Shown here piece by piece: positions 40,586 through 49,476 of a stretch of DNA of 64,000 nucleotides. The stretch spans positions 124,001-188,000 of the forward strand of contig NZ_QGTL01000004.1 in NCBI RefSeq assembly GCF_003182135.1, read 5' to 3'. The notes under the pieces were generated by a model. The model was not told where the DNA came from and made no database searches. It saw nothing but the letters and a program-made list of their open reading frames with translations. Both the position numbers and the translations under genes were made by a program. Origin of the DNA: Nocardia neocaledoniensis. Its GTDB lineage: Bacteria; Actinomycetota; Actinomycetes; Mycobacteriales; Mycobacteriaceae. Within the stretch, counting starts at the first letter, position 1. Each line of letters opens with the position of its first letter.

Positions 40586-41959
40586 TTACGAGAACGATCG
40601 GTCAGATATCGCGGGGTCGGCGGCGGGCGTGCCGCGCCCGGCGGTTCGTAAGACCACGAGCGCGACGAGCACGGTGGTCACGGCGGCCACCGAGACCGCG
40701 GTGGTGATGAGAGTGCCGATCGAATCGGCGAGGGTGAGCATCAGGGCCACTTCCACCGCCAAGCCGAGCCAGGTCAGGGTGGCCAGCGCGGTGCGCTCGA
40801 CCGCGATCGCGGACAGCAGCGCGCCCTGGAGGACCGCGAGAATCGCGCCGTGCAGGGCGAACACCCACAGCATGCTCTGGATGGGCGCGTAGTCCCGGCC
40901 CGCGAACAGCGGCGCGAGCGGTGCGGCCACCGCGGCGCCGAGCACCGCGACGACGCCGATCAGCGACAGCACCGAGAGCGCGTCCCGGATCGCCCGTCCC
41001 GAATGCGCGGCCTGCGCCATCCGCGGATACAGGACGACGCCCACGGCCTGCGGAAGCCAGAAGGCGATCTTGGTCGCGACGGTGCCGAGGGAGTACTGGC
41101 TCGCCTCGGTGTCGTCGAGGACGATGCGGACGACGATCAGGTCCGCCGAGGACAGCGCCATCAGCGCGGCCTGGACCTGGACCGCGCGCAACACGGGCAG
41201 GACACCGATCCTGTGCTTCGGTTCCCCTGCCGGATTCGTGGTCGGATCGCCGCCGCGCCGCCTCGAGGCCATGGCTGGATCGGCTCCATCCCCCCTCGAG
41301 TTCGCGGCCGTCTCGCTCCCGCGGCCCGTCGAGTCCGCCCCCGCATTGGGCCCGGACGTGCGGCCCGGCGAAGAGGTCGCGCGAGTCGTGCGGGCGATGC
41401 GACCAGCGACGAACGCGGCGCAGACGATGCCCGCCGCGGCGGCCCAGAGCGCGCCCGCCGCGCCGCCGCCGAGGACGAGGGCGATCAGCGCGGGGGCGAC
41501 GCGGGCCGTCCCCGCGAGCGCCAGGACGGCGGCCAGCGCTCGGAAATGGTTGCCGCCCTGCAGAATTCCCTGTTCACCGGAGAGCACCACCAGGGCAGGC
41601 GCGGCGCCGAGGGCAGCGGCCGCGGCCCATACGCCCACGTGTAGCACCCCGGCGACGACCGGGACGAGCACCACCGCGACGGCGGCGACCAGCGCGGCGC
41701 ACCGCCACTGCATCGCGCGGACCGCGCGGATGTCCGCGCCGTGCACCACCTCGCGCGCCACCACGTTCTGCATGGCCAGCGCGGGCACCGCGCACAGCAG
41801 CTGCACGGCGAGCAGGCTCGCGAACTCGCTGAATCCGGCGACGCCGAGCCAGCGACTGGCGAGCAGCTGCAGCAGATACCCGGCGACGTTGGCGGTCATC
41901 GCGCCAGCCGTCACCCAGGTCAGGTCAGCAACGACAGGGGGGCGACGGACCGAGGACAC
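40586..41959 (-). CDS. Polysaccharide flippase-like membrane protein (MOP superfamily)
   Basis: 457 aa, ATG 41959. About twelve membrane helices; start TWVTAGAMTANVAGYLLQLLASRWLGVAGFSEFASLLAVQ, a typical Wzx/flippase N-terminus. Between about residues 195 and 245 there is a long hydrophilic loop rich in Arg, Ser, Gly and Asp that splits the protein in two halves, unusual for the family. It stands beside envelope glycan genes, so it could export a lipid-linked sugar. Divergent from the GT-C-like protein at 42088. Confidence 0.8.
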   Translation of the reverse strand: MSSVRRPPVVADLTWVTAGAMTANVAGYLLQLLASRWLGVAGFSEFASLLAVQLLCAVPALAMQNVVAREVVHGADIRAVRAMQWRCAALVAAVAVVLVPVVAGVLHVGVWAAAAALGAAPALVVLSGEQGILQGGNHFRALAAVLALAGTARVAPALIALVLGGGAAGALWAAAAGIVCAAFVAGRIARTTRATSSPGRTSGPNAGADSTGRGSETAANSRGDGADPAMASRRRGGDPTTNPAGEPKHRIGVLPVLRAVQVQAALMALSSADLIVVRIVLDDTEASQYSLGTVATKIAFWLPQAVGVVLYPRMAQAAHSGRAIRDALSVLSLIGVVAVLGAAVAAPLAPLFAGRDYAPIQSMLWVFALHGAILAVLQGALLSAIAVERTALATLTWLGLAVEVALMLTLADSIGTLITTAVSVAAVTTVLVALVVLRTAGRGTPAADPAISDRSFS

Positions 41960-42087
41960 GCCTCATCGTCGCACCTCGCTCCGCCGCGCATCAGCACAAC
42001 CCCAAAAATGTGAGTCCGACCGGACTCACCTTGGCGCCGACGGGCGCCACCCCCACCCGTGCACACCAGAACGTAAGGTGCAGTGAC

Positions 42088-44049
42088 GTGACGAGAAGTG
42101 GGCGAGCGAGGGCCTGGGTGGCCGGGTACTGCGCCGTGCTCGCGCTGATGATCGTCGGTCCGCTGGCCGGCTCGGGATATCTGCTGCTCCGCGACGCCGT
42201 GAGCACCCCCCGCTCCCATCTCACCGACTCCGCCCTCGGCCTCGGCGCCGCCGCACCCCGCGCCGTCCCCCAGGACGCGCTGCTCGCGACCCTGTCGCCC
42301 CTGGTCGACGGCGGCCTCCTCGTCAAAGCCATCCTGATCACCGCCCTCTGGGCGGCGGGCTACGGCGCCGCCGTCCTCACCCGCGAGTTCCTCGCCGCCC
42401 CCACCCCCGCCCAACTGGTCGCCGCCACCCTCGCCCTCTGGAACCCCTTCGTCGCCGAGCGCCTCCTCCAGGGCCACTGGAGCCTGCTCGCCGGCTACGC
42501 CGCCCTCCCCTGGACCGCTGTCGCCGCCTCCCGCATCCGCCGGTCCACGGCGCGGGCGGCTGGGGAGGGATTCCGTGGGGCGGTGGGCGGGTGGGCGGCG
42601 CTCGTGGCGGGTTTCGCTGCGGCCGGGTTGACGCCGACCGGGTCGTTGCTGGCCGCCGTGGTGGGGTTGGCGCTGGTCGGGCGGCGGGCGTTTCTGCCTG
42701 CTGCCGGGTTGTGGATCGTCACGTGCGCGCCCTGGCTCACCGCTACGGCGCTGGGGTCGGGGGCGGAGCCGTCGGATCCGGCGGGGGTGTCGGCATTCGC
42801 GGCGCGGGCGGAGCCGTGGCTCGGAACGCTGGGCAGCCTGGCGGGGCTGGGCGGGATCTGGAACAGCGAGGCCGTCCCGACCACGCGCACGACGCCGCTG
42901 GCCTTCCTCGGCACCGTGCTCCTGCTCGCGATCGTGGCCCTGGGTGTGCGCGCGGTGTGGGCGCTCGAGCGCGACGGCCGCACCCTGCTGATCATCGCGG
43001 CCGCGGCGATCCTGCTGCCCGCCCTCGGCGCGACCGGCCCCGGACTCGCGCTCGGCAAGTGGCTCGTGGTCCACGTCCCCGGCGCCGGACTCCTGCGCGA
43101 CACCCAGAAGTACGTCGCCCTCGCGATGCCCGCCTACGCCCTGTGCGCGGCCGCAGCCGGTCAGACCGTCCTCACCTGGATCCGCCGATTCTCCAGCGAA
43201 CCTGCTGTCCCCGTTCGTGATCCCGAAGTCCGCGACAACACAGCACATCACAACGGCATCGAACGTATGACTAACGCCGGTAGCGAATTCACCCGAGCCG
43301 ACGACGCGCGTACGACGAGCGCGATGGAGAACAGCAAGGGCCACGAGGAAACTCGTCCCGGCACCGGCGAGCCGAGCGTCGCGCCGACGCAGCGTACCGC
43401 GGCCGGAATGTCCGGCGTCGCGGCACTTTTCATCGTCCTGCTGATTCTTCCGCTGGCCGACCTGGCCTGGGGAATCGGCGGCGCGATGCGGCCGGTGCAC
43501 TACCCGGGCGGATGGGAAGAGGTCGCCGAGCGCATCGATTCTCCCGGCGATGTCGCAGTCCTTCCCACGGGAATGTTCCGCGTATTCCCCTACAGCGGAA
43601 CAGCACCCGTCCTCGACCCTGCCCCGCGCATTCTCCCCAACGACGTCCTCCAGACCGGCGAACTCCTCGTCCGTGGCCACGCCGTCACCGGCGAAGGCAA
43701 CCGCGCCCGCACCGTCGAGGAAGCCCTGATCCAAGGCGCCCCCTCCGGCACCCTCGCCGACCTGGGCGTCGGCTGGATCCTCGTTGAACGCACCACCCCC
43801 GGTCCGCGCGGCGATTCCGAAAAAACCCTGTCCACAACAGAACTCGTCTACGAGGACCCCGACCTGGCCCTCTACCGAATCCCCTCCCCCACCCTCCGCG
43901 ACACCGCCACCCCCGCCCAACGCCGAATCTCCACCGCCGCCCACCTCCTCTGGGCCACCACCCTCCTCGCCGGCCTCATCACCGCCGCCCTCCCCCGGAG
44001 TGTCCCCCGGCGCGCCGCCCGCATGTCCCCGAACACGCCGACCGAATAG
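42088..44049 (+). CDS. Multi-pass membrane protein, Rv0226c-like (GT-C-like)
   Basis: 653 aa from GTG 42088 (AAGG 9 bases upstream). It has ten or more hydrophobic helices with GT-C-like layout: N-terminal helix, then an extracytoplasmic loop (RDAVSTPRSHLTDSALGLG), TPAQLVAATLALWNPFVAERLLQGHWSLLAGYAALPWTA, a periplasmic LLRDTQKYVALAMPAYAL motif and a C-terminal extracytoplasmic domain starting WEEVAERIDSPGDVAVLP. A hydrophilic insertion at about 395-460 is rich in charged residues. Equivalent to M. tuberculosis Rv0226c by position and look; substrate unknown. Confidence 0.8.
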   Translation: MTRSGRARAWVAGYCAVLALMIVGPLAGSGYLLLRDAVSTPRSHLTDSALGLGAAAPRAVPQDALLATLSPLVDGGLLVKAILITALWAAGYGAAVLTREFLAAPTPAQLVAATLALWNPFVAERLLQGHWSLLAGYAALPWTAVAASRIRRSTARAAGEGFRGAVGGWAALVAGFAAAGLTPTGSLLAAVVGLALVGRRAFLPAAGLWIVTCAPWLTATALGSGAEPSDPAGVSAFAARAEPWLGTLGSLAGLGGIWNSEAVPTTRTTPLAFLGTVLLLAIVALGVRAVWALERDGRTLLIIAAAAILLPALGATGPGLALGKWLVVHVPGAGLLRDTQKYVALAMPAYALCAAAAGQTVLTWIRRFSSEPAVPVRDPEVRDNTAHHNGIERMTNAGSEFTRADDARTTSAMENSKGHEETRPGTGEPSVAPTQRTAAGMSGVAALFIVLLILPLADLAWGIGGAMRPVHYPGGWEEVAERIDSPGDVAVLPTGMFRVFPYSGTAPVLDPAPRILPNDVLQTGELLVRGHAVTGEGNRARTVEEALIQGAPSGTLADLGVGWILVERTTPGPRGDSEKTLSTTELVYEDPDLALYRIPSPTLRDTATPAQRRISTAAHLLWATTLLAGLITAALPRSVPRRAARMSPNTPTE

Positions 44050-44085
44050 AACACCAGTGCGAGAACCGATCTATGTTCTCTCGCT

Positions 44086-44991
44086 ATGGTCAGCTCACAG
44101 CACGAGGCGACGCACCGGATCTTCCGGCACGACGCGGGCACCTTCGCCCGCGCGTTCCGCACGCTTGGCCTGCCGTTCGGCGAACCGACAGAAGTCGAGC
44201 AGCTCTCCGTCGACCTCACCGAAATCCAACCGATCGAACGCCGCGCTGACGCCGTCCTACGTATCGTCACCGCGGATTCCACCTTTCTGCTCGTAGTCGA
44301 GTCACAGGGCCGACGCGACGACACCCGACCGGCAGCATGGTCGTACTACCTGACCTTCTTGCAGGCGAAGTACGACCTCCCTGTCGTCCTGGTCGTGGTC
44401 TGCCGGGGCGCCGCCACCGCCGAATGGGCGGCCGGCCCACTACAGCTCGGCCACCCGCTATGGCCCTGCCTGACTCTGCGGCCACTCGTTCTCGGCCCGC
44501 ACAACGTCCCCGCGGTCACAGAGGTCGCAGTCGCCGTCGACGACCTGCCCCTAGCCGTTCTGTCCGCGATCACGCATGCCACCCGTCCGAGCATCGGTGC
44601 GATACTGGAAGCGCTGGCAGAGGCGCTGCACCTCGTCGGTGATCGCGATGATGCCCAGATTTACGCCGAGCTTGTCGAACTTGGCCTCGATCGCACGCGA
44701 GGCGCCGAGATCTGGAGGAAACTGATGTCTGTGGATCTGTCGTTCTTCCGCTCCGAGACCTCGCGACGTCTGCGCGCCGAGGGTCGCGAGCAGGGGCTCG
44801 AGAAGGGTCTGGCAGAAGGCCGGGATCGGGGCATTGCCGACAGCATCCTGCGGATTCTCACCAGGCGCGGGATCACCGTGTCAGTGGCTGCCGAGGCCAG
44901 GATTATTTCGTGCCATGACAGGGATCAGCTGACGGACTGGCTGGATCGGGCGATCACGGTGGGGACTGTCGAGGAGATGTTCGCCGACTGA
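44086..44991 (+). CDS. Rpn/PD-(D/E)XK-type putative nuclease
   Basis: 301 aa, ATG 44086, no clear ribosome binding site; TATGTT lies 9 bases before it, so possibly leaderless. The N-terminal half has a PD-(D/E)XK-like arrangement: RRADAVLRI (Asp) then FLLVVESQGRRDD (E.Q) and DLPVVLVVVC. The C-terminal half is helical with a Glu/Gly/Arg-rich segment (EGREQGLEKGLAEGRDRG) typical of the recombination-promoting nuclease / transposase-like family. Such genes are usually lone, mobile-looking and of unknown benefit. It converges on the glycosyltransferase gene with a 3-base gap. Confidence 0.75.
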   Translation: MVSSQHEATHRIFRHDAGTFARAFRTLGLPFGEPTEVEQLSVDLTEIQPIERRADAVLRIVTADSTFLLVVESQGRRDDTRPAAWSYYLTFLQAKYDLPVVLVVVCRGAATAEWAAGPLQLGHPLWPCLTLRPLVLGPHNVPAVTEVAVAVDDLPLAVLSAITHATRPSIGAILEALAEALHLVGDRDDAQIYAELVELGLDRTRGAEIWRKLMSVDLSFFRSETSRRLRAEGREQGLEKGLAEGRDRGIADSILRILTRRGITVSVAAEARIISCHDRDQLTDWLDRAITVGTVEEMFAD

Positions 44992-44994
44992 CGG

Positions 44995-46200
44995 TCAGGG
45001 CTGTGTCGACGTCTGGGTTACCAGGCCGGTGACGAAGCGGCCGGTGGCGGCGGCGGCCAACACCTCGTGGACGCCGGAACCTGTTTGTTCCCAGGAGAAC
45101 TCGTGGGCGCGGGCGCGGGCCTTCTCGCCCATCATGTGGCGGGTCTCGGGGTCGGCGAGCAGGTCGCCCGCGGCGGCGGCCAGGGCGGGGGCGTCGTCGA
45201 CGAGCAGTCCGGTGACGCCGTCGACGATGGAGTCGGTGAGGCCGCGGGAGCTGCGGTAGCCGATGGTGGGGACGCCGTGCTGGGCCGCCTCGATGACGGC
45301 CAGACCCCAGCCTTCCTTGCGCGAGGGCATCACGTGCACCCACGCGGTGGACAGGATCTCGTGCTTGCGACGCTCGTCGACGTGCCCGTGGAAGGTCACC
45401 GCGTCGGCGATGCCGAGCCCGTCGGCGCAGGCCCGCAGGTTGGGCGCCCACCAGCCGTCGCCGATGACGTCGAGGTGCACGTCGGGGAAGCGGGTGCGCA
45501 GGGCGGCGACGGCGGTCAGCGCGTCCTCGATCTGCTTGTGCGGAACCAGCCGCGACAGCACGGCGAGGCGGGGGTGGGTGGCGCGGGTGTCGTCGCCGCC
45601 GGGGACCACGCCGGCGGGTACCGGCTCGGCGCCGTTGCGCACGACGGCGATGCGCTCGCGATCCACCCCGAGCACGGCCAGTTCCTCGGCCGAAGGCAGC
45701 GACACGGTGAGGTACTGGTTGTCGCGGTGCACCCGCGGCGACAGGCGCGACTCGATCCACCAGCCGACCCGCCCGACCAGCTTGCCCGCCACCGGCCACT
45801 GCTCACGGTGCCCGTGGTGCACCAGCACCACCGACGGCACGCCAGTGGCCGCGGCGAAGAAGGGGATGCCGTTCTGGGTGTCGATCACGACGTCGGGCCG
45901 TACCCCGCGCAGCGGCCCGAAACCGAGCCGACCTGCGACGATGGCGGCGAGAGCGCGCGGGTAGACGGTGAAGCGCCCGCCCGCGCGGCTGATGTCGATC
46001 CCATCGATGCGCTCCCGGCGCGGCGCGCCCGGATAACCGGCCGTGCGCAGGGTGACCTTGATGCCGCGCGCGGCCAGCTGGGCGCCGACCTGCTCCAGAT
46101 ACCGTTCGCTGCCGCCGCCCTGCGGGTGCCCTGTGTCACGCCAGCACAGCAGGAGGACTTCACGCACGGTCGGGCTCGCAATCGGTTCGGTCGAGGACAA
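44995..46200 (-). CDS. Glycosyltransferase family 4 (Rv0225-like)
   Basis: 401 aa, ATG 46200. GT-B fold: N-terminal GHPQGGGSERYLEQVGAQLAARG (sugar-acceptor loop), VVIDTQNGIPF, HHGHREQW; C-terminal LAVLSRLVPHKQIEDALTAV, PSRKEGWGLAVIEAAQHGVPTIGY (E-x7-E retaining GT4 motif) and VDGVTGLLV. It transfers a sugar from a nucleotide donor to an envelope acceptor. It is divergent from the methyltransferase gene, as are Rv0225 and Rv0224c. Start chosen at the first ATG; the frame is closed soon upstream. Confidence 0.9.
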   Translation of the reverse strand: MSSTEPIASPTVREVLLLCWRDTGHPQGGGSERYLEQVGAQLAARGIKVTLRTAGYPGAPRRERIDGIDISRAGGRFTVYPRALAAIVAGRLGFGPLRGVRPDVVIDTQNGIPFFAAATGVPSVVLVHHGHREQWPVAGKLVGRVGWWIESRLSPRVHRDNQYLTVSLPSAEELAVLGVDRERIAVVRNGAEPVPAGVVPGGDDTRATHPRLAVLSRLVPHKQIEDALTAVAALRTRFPDVHLDVIGDGWWAPNLRACADGLGIADAVTFHGHVDERRKHEILSTAWVHVMPSRKEGWGLAVIEAAQHGVPTIGYRSSRGLTDSIVDGVTGLLVDDAPALAAAAGDLLADPETRHMMGEKARARAHEFSWEQTGSGVHEVLAAAATGRFVTGLVTQTSTQP

Positions 46201-46253
46201 AGGTCGGGCACCACACTAGCGGGTGTGGTCTGCGCTACACAGCGCACTGCCCA

Positions 46254-46259
46254 TAAACT
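46254..46259 (+). promoter_or_regulatory. -10 box of a likely leaderless methyltransferase transcript
   Basis: TAAACT ends 7 bases before the GTG at 46267 and there is no ribosome binding site, consistent with transcription starting at or next to the start codon. Confidence 0.45.
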
Positions 46260-46266
46260 CCTCGCC

Positions 46267-47067
46267 GTGCCGACCGCATCCCCGCCGACGACCGAGCGGC
46301 CCGTCCAGCGTCGCGACCAGCCCAGGTTCGCGCGCCGCGCCTCCCTGCGCCGCTCCCTGCGCCTGCTCACCAGCTTCCGGTTCGAGCAGTCCGACCCGGC
46401 CAGGTTCTACGGCGGCATCGCGACCGACAGCGCCGACCTGATCGGCGACTTCTACGCCGACATCACCGGCACCGACCTCACCGGCACGGTGGTCCTCGAC
46501 GTCGGCGGCGGTCCCGGCTACTTCGCCGACGAGTTCACCACGGCGGGCGCGCGCTACGTCTCGGTCGAGCCCGATCCGTCGGAGATGCACGCGGCGGGCC
46601 TGCGGGTGTCGGGTTCGGTGCGCGGGTCCGGCATGGCATTGCCGTTCCGCGACAACGCTTTCGACGTCTGCTTCTCCTCGAACGTGGCCGAGCACGTGCC
46701 GCACCCGTGGGTGATGGCGGAGGAGATGGTGCGGGTGACCAAGCCCGGCGGCCTCATCGTGTTCTCGTACACGGTGTGGCACGGACCGTTCGGCGGGCAC
46801 GAGACCGGCCTGTGGCACTACCTCGGTGGCGAGTACGCCGCGCGCCGGTATCGCCGCAAGCACGGTCACGAACCGAAGAACAGGTTCGGCCGATCGCTGT
46901 TCGCCGTGACCGCGGCCGACGGGCTGCGCTGGGCGGCAACGACATCAGCCGACGTACGGACGGTGTTCCCCCGCTATCACCCGCGGTGGGCCTGGTGGCT
47001 TGTTCGAGTTCCGGTGATCCGCGAGCTACTGGTGAGCAACCTGGTGGTCGTGGCCACCAAGGGCTGA
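46267..47067 (+). CDS. SAM-dependent methyltransferase (Rv0224c-like)
   Basis: 266 aa from GTG 46267, which begins in the longer open frame after the promoter. Class I fold: VVLDVGGGPGYFADEF (motif I), YVSVEPDPSEM (acidic residue), ALPFRDNAFDVCFSSNVAEHVPHPW (motif II and post), VTKPGGLIVFSYT. Rv0224c is its counterpart. It methylates a small molecule or envelope glycan; the adjacent glycosyltransferase suggests a methylated sugar. An upstream basic region (RRDQPRFARRASLRRS) may be membrane-associated. Confidence 0.85.
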   Translation: MPTASPPTTERPVQRRDQPRFARRASLRRSLRLLTSFRFEQSDPARFYGGIATDSADLIGDFYADITGTDLTGTVVLDVGGGPGYFADEFTTAGARYVSVEPDPSEMHAAGLRVSGSVRGSGMALPFRDNAFDVCFSSNVAEHVPHPWVMAEEMVRVTKPGGLIVFSYTVWHGPFGGHETGLWHYLGGEYAARRYRRKHGHEPKNRFGRSLFAVTAADGLRWAATTSADVRTVFPRYHPRWAWWLVRVPVIRELLVSNLVVVATKG

Positions 47068-47364
47068 TCAGGCCAGCCAGCTCAATCGACGCGACCTGCG
47101 CACCGGCGCGGGTAGCGTGCTGGCCCAAGGCGATTCCTGAATCGCCAACCCGACGGTCTCCAAGGTGGTCAGCCCGACCTGATCGGCTAACGCCCCGACC
47201 ATGGCGACCGCCTCAGCGGCCTGGATGGCGGCAGTTGCCTGCTCGATCGTGAGCGTGCGGCCCGGCAGGAATGACACAACCCATCCCCCGCTGCCCACAC
47301 TCTTCGCTTGATGGTCGGTCTGGTCGCTGGTCATCAACGATCGGCCGATCACTTGCACAGCCAT
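47068..47364 (-). CDS. Unknown 98-aa protein
   Basis: 98 aa from ATG 47364 with GGGGAGATCG 4-6 bases upstream. Polar N-terminus, then GSGGWVVSFLPGRTLTIEQATAAIQAAEAVAMVG, a helix-rich middle, and a basic C-terminus (APVRRSRRLSWLA). No signal peptide or metal motif. Converges on the methyltransferase gene with no gap. I do not recognise it; the ribosome binding site and codon use support a real gene. Confidence 0.65.
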   Translation of the reverse strand: MAVQVIGRSLMTSDQTDHQAKSVGSGGWVVSFLPGRTLTIEQATAAIQAAEAVAMVGALADQVGLTTLETVGLAIQESPWASTLPAPVRRSRRLSWLA

Positions 47365-47575
47365 GAGTCGATCTCCCCAATTCGCTGTAAAGGTCCGATG
47401 AATCGAGCGAGCTGATCAGTAGCTAAAGCATCCCCTTTTCAACAACAGAACGCAATAGTGCGTTTACCCGGGAAGCGAACCGACAGGTTGGAATTCACCC
47501 TGTTCACAGTGCTGAAGCGCAGGCAGATTAGAACATGTTGCAGACAATCCGGCGGCAAAACTGTAACGTGTTCTT

Positions 47576-49024
47576 ATGCACTACGACAGTCTGTTCATCG
47601 GCGGGAAGTGGACCACCCCTGCCGGTAGTGACCGCATTTCCGTGGTCTCGCCCGCGACCGAGGAGACCGTCGGCAGCGTGCCAGCGGTAACCAAGGCCGA
47701 TGTCGACGCCGCGGTCGCCGCAGCCCGCGACGCCTTCGACAGCGGGCCGTGGCCATCGACGCCTCCACTGGAACGAGCCGAGGTGCTCACAAAGGCCGCT
47801 CGGCTCATCGAGCAGCGCTCCCCCGAGTTGCTCGCCGCGCTCACCGCGGAGATGGGCGCACCTTCGTTAGCCGCCTTGACACTCAACCAGATTCCGGCCG
47901 TCGCGGCTCTCGATGCATGGGCAGCCTTGGCTGAGACGTTCCAGTGGAACGAGACTCGCACTGGCCTGTTCGGAACATCGCGTGTCTCACGGGAACCGCG
48001 CGGCGTCGTCGCGGCGATCACGGCGTGGAACGTGCCGCTGTTCCTCGCGGCCAACAAGCTCGGCCCGGCCCTGCTGGCCGGCTGCACGGTGGTGCTCAAG
48101 CCGTCGCCGCTGACCCCGCTCACCGCCAACCTGATCGCCGACATCTTCACCGAGGCCGGCCTGCCCGACGGCGTGCTGTCCGTACTGCCGGCCGACGCCG
48201 CCGAGAGCGAATACCTCGCGAGCCACCCCGGCGTGGACAAGGTGACCTTCACCGGCAGCACCGCGGTCGGCCGCAAGCTGGCCGCGATCGCTGGCGAGCA
48301 GCTCAAGACCGTCTCGCTGGAGCTGGGTGGCAAGTCGGCCGCCATCGTCCTGCCCGACGTCGACCTCGAGACCGCCATCCCGGTCCTCGCGTTCTCCGGC
48401 CTGATGAACAGCGGACAGGGCTGTGTCGCGCAGACCCGCATCCTGGCACCGCGCAGCCGCTACGACGAGATCGTCGACGCGCTGGTGGCCCACGTGAAGA
48501 CCATGCAGACCGGCGACCCGACCGATCCCGCCACCCAGCTCGGCCCGCTGATCAGCGAGAAGCAGCGCGAGCGGGTGGAGGGCTACATCGCCAAGGGCAA
48601 GGAAGAGGGCGCGCGACTGGTCCTCGGCGGCGGTCGGCCCGAGGGCGTGGAGCGTGGCTGGTTCGTCGAGCCGACGATCTTCGCCGACGTGGACAACTCC
48701 AGCACCATCGCGCAGGAGGAGATCTTCGGCCCGGTGCTCTCGGTGATCGCCTACGAGACCGAGGACGAGGCCATCGCCATCGCCAACGACTCGGACTACG
48801 GCCTGGCGGGCTCGGTGTGGACGACCGACATCGAACACGGCGCGGAGATCGCCGCGAAGGTGCGCACGGGCACCTACGCGATCAACTGGTACGCCTTCGA
48901 TCCCACCGCGCCGTTCGGTGGGTACAAGAACTCGGGCATCGGCCGCGAGAACGGGCCGGAAGGGCTCGACGCGTTCTGTGAGCAGAAGTCCGTACTGATG
49001 CCGATGGGCTGGACGCCCAGCTAG
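47576..49024 (+). CDS. Aldehyde dehydrogenase (Rv0223c-like)
   Basis: 482 aa, ATG 47576. No ribosome binding site; a TAACGT hexamer ends exactly 6 bases before the ATG, so a leaderless message is likely. NAD(P)-aldehyde dehydrogenase motifs: ITAWNVPLFLAANKLGPALLAG, TFTGSTAVGRKLA, SLELGGKSA (catalytic Glu), NSGQGCVAQTRIL (catalytic Cys), EEIFGPVLSV. Oxidises an aldehyde to a carboxylic acid; the substrate is unknown. Equivalent in position to Rv0223c. Confidence 0.92.
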   Translation: MHYDSLFIGGKWTTPAGSDRISVVSPATEETVGSVPAVTKADVDAAVAAARDAFDSGPWPSTPPLERAEVLTKAARLIEQRSPELLAALTAEMGAPSLAALTLNQIPAVAALDAWAALAETFQWNETRTGLFGTSRVSREPRGVVAAITAWNVPLFLAANKLGPALLAGCTVVLKPSPLTPLTANLIADIFTEAGLPDGVLSVLPADAAESEYLASHPGVDKVTFTGSTAVGRKLAAIAGEQLKTVSLELGGKSAAIVLPDVDLETAIPVLAFSGLMNSGQGCVAQTRILAPRSRYDEIVDALVAHVKTMQTGDPTDPATQLGPLISEKQRERVEGYIAKGKEEGARLVLGGGRPEGVERGWFVEPTIFADVDNSSTIAQEEIFGPVLSVIAYETEDEAIAIANDSDYGLAGSVWTTDIEHGAEIAAKVRTGTYAINWYAFDPTAPFGGYKNSGIGRENGPEGLDAFCEQKSVLMPMGWTPS

Positions 49025-49200
49025 TTCTCCGGCATCTGGACCCGGAGCACCGGCTGTCCGGCAACCTGGCCCCGGGGTGGCAGGTCGACCACGTCGACTC
49101 GCCATCCCGGTGGCAGGGCGCGCTGCAAGCGGCCCGCCACCCGTTGCATGGGCGTGCTCGAGTAGGTGTCGGACTCGTATCCGGTCACCAGATCGGTCAT
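49021..49200 (-). CDS. Small 59-aa protein
   Basis: 59 aa from ATG 49200 to TAG, converging on the aldehyde dehydrogenase stop with a 4-base overlap. An AGAGGTGG site lies 8 bases upstream. The sequence begins MTDLVTGYESDTYSSTPMQR, followed by a helix (VAGRLQRALPPG) and strands (WRVDVVDLPP, QPVLRVQM). It has no low-complexity or shadow-like composition, so I think it is real. Function unknown. Confidence 0.6.
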   Translation of the reverse strand: MTDLVTGYESDTYSSTPMQRVAGRLQRALPPGWRVDVVDLPPRGQVAGQPVLRVQMPEN

Positions 49201-49476
49201 GCGTCAACCACCTCTCAGCGTCGATCTCATCGCCGGCCGCGACGGTGCGGCCGGGGTGTCGAAGGGGAGTTAGCTCGGATGGTGCGACGTACAGGGGAGC
49301 CTGCCCAGGAATATAGGTGACGGCGCCTCTTCCCAGCCAGCGACTCTCTGACATGGATAGATATACCCCGTTTCGGGCCGGGGAAATCGTCCGAGCGCGA
49401 AGCTGACAGGAAACCCCGAGTTCGCTTGGTGCCCTTCACAGCTGCTCGCGCCCCGTAAATGCGGTGCCACGCAGGC
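49201..49476. other. Non-coding stretch
   Basis: 276 bases without a supported gene; holds the promoter of the 59-aa gene. The short frames on minus (49227..49470) are Arg-rich and lack ribosome binding sites. Confidence 0.35.

Noticed and set aside
41920..43944. 674-aa minus-strand frame opposite the GT-C-like gene
   Set aside because: Gly/Arg-rich shadow without a ribosome binding site; the plus-strand frame has coherent membrane helices.
44086..44991. Active transposase or insertion sequence
   Set aside because: No inverted repeats or target duplication seen; the protein is of the Rpn nuclease type without DDE residues in the right order.
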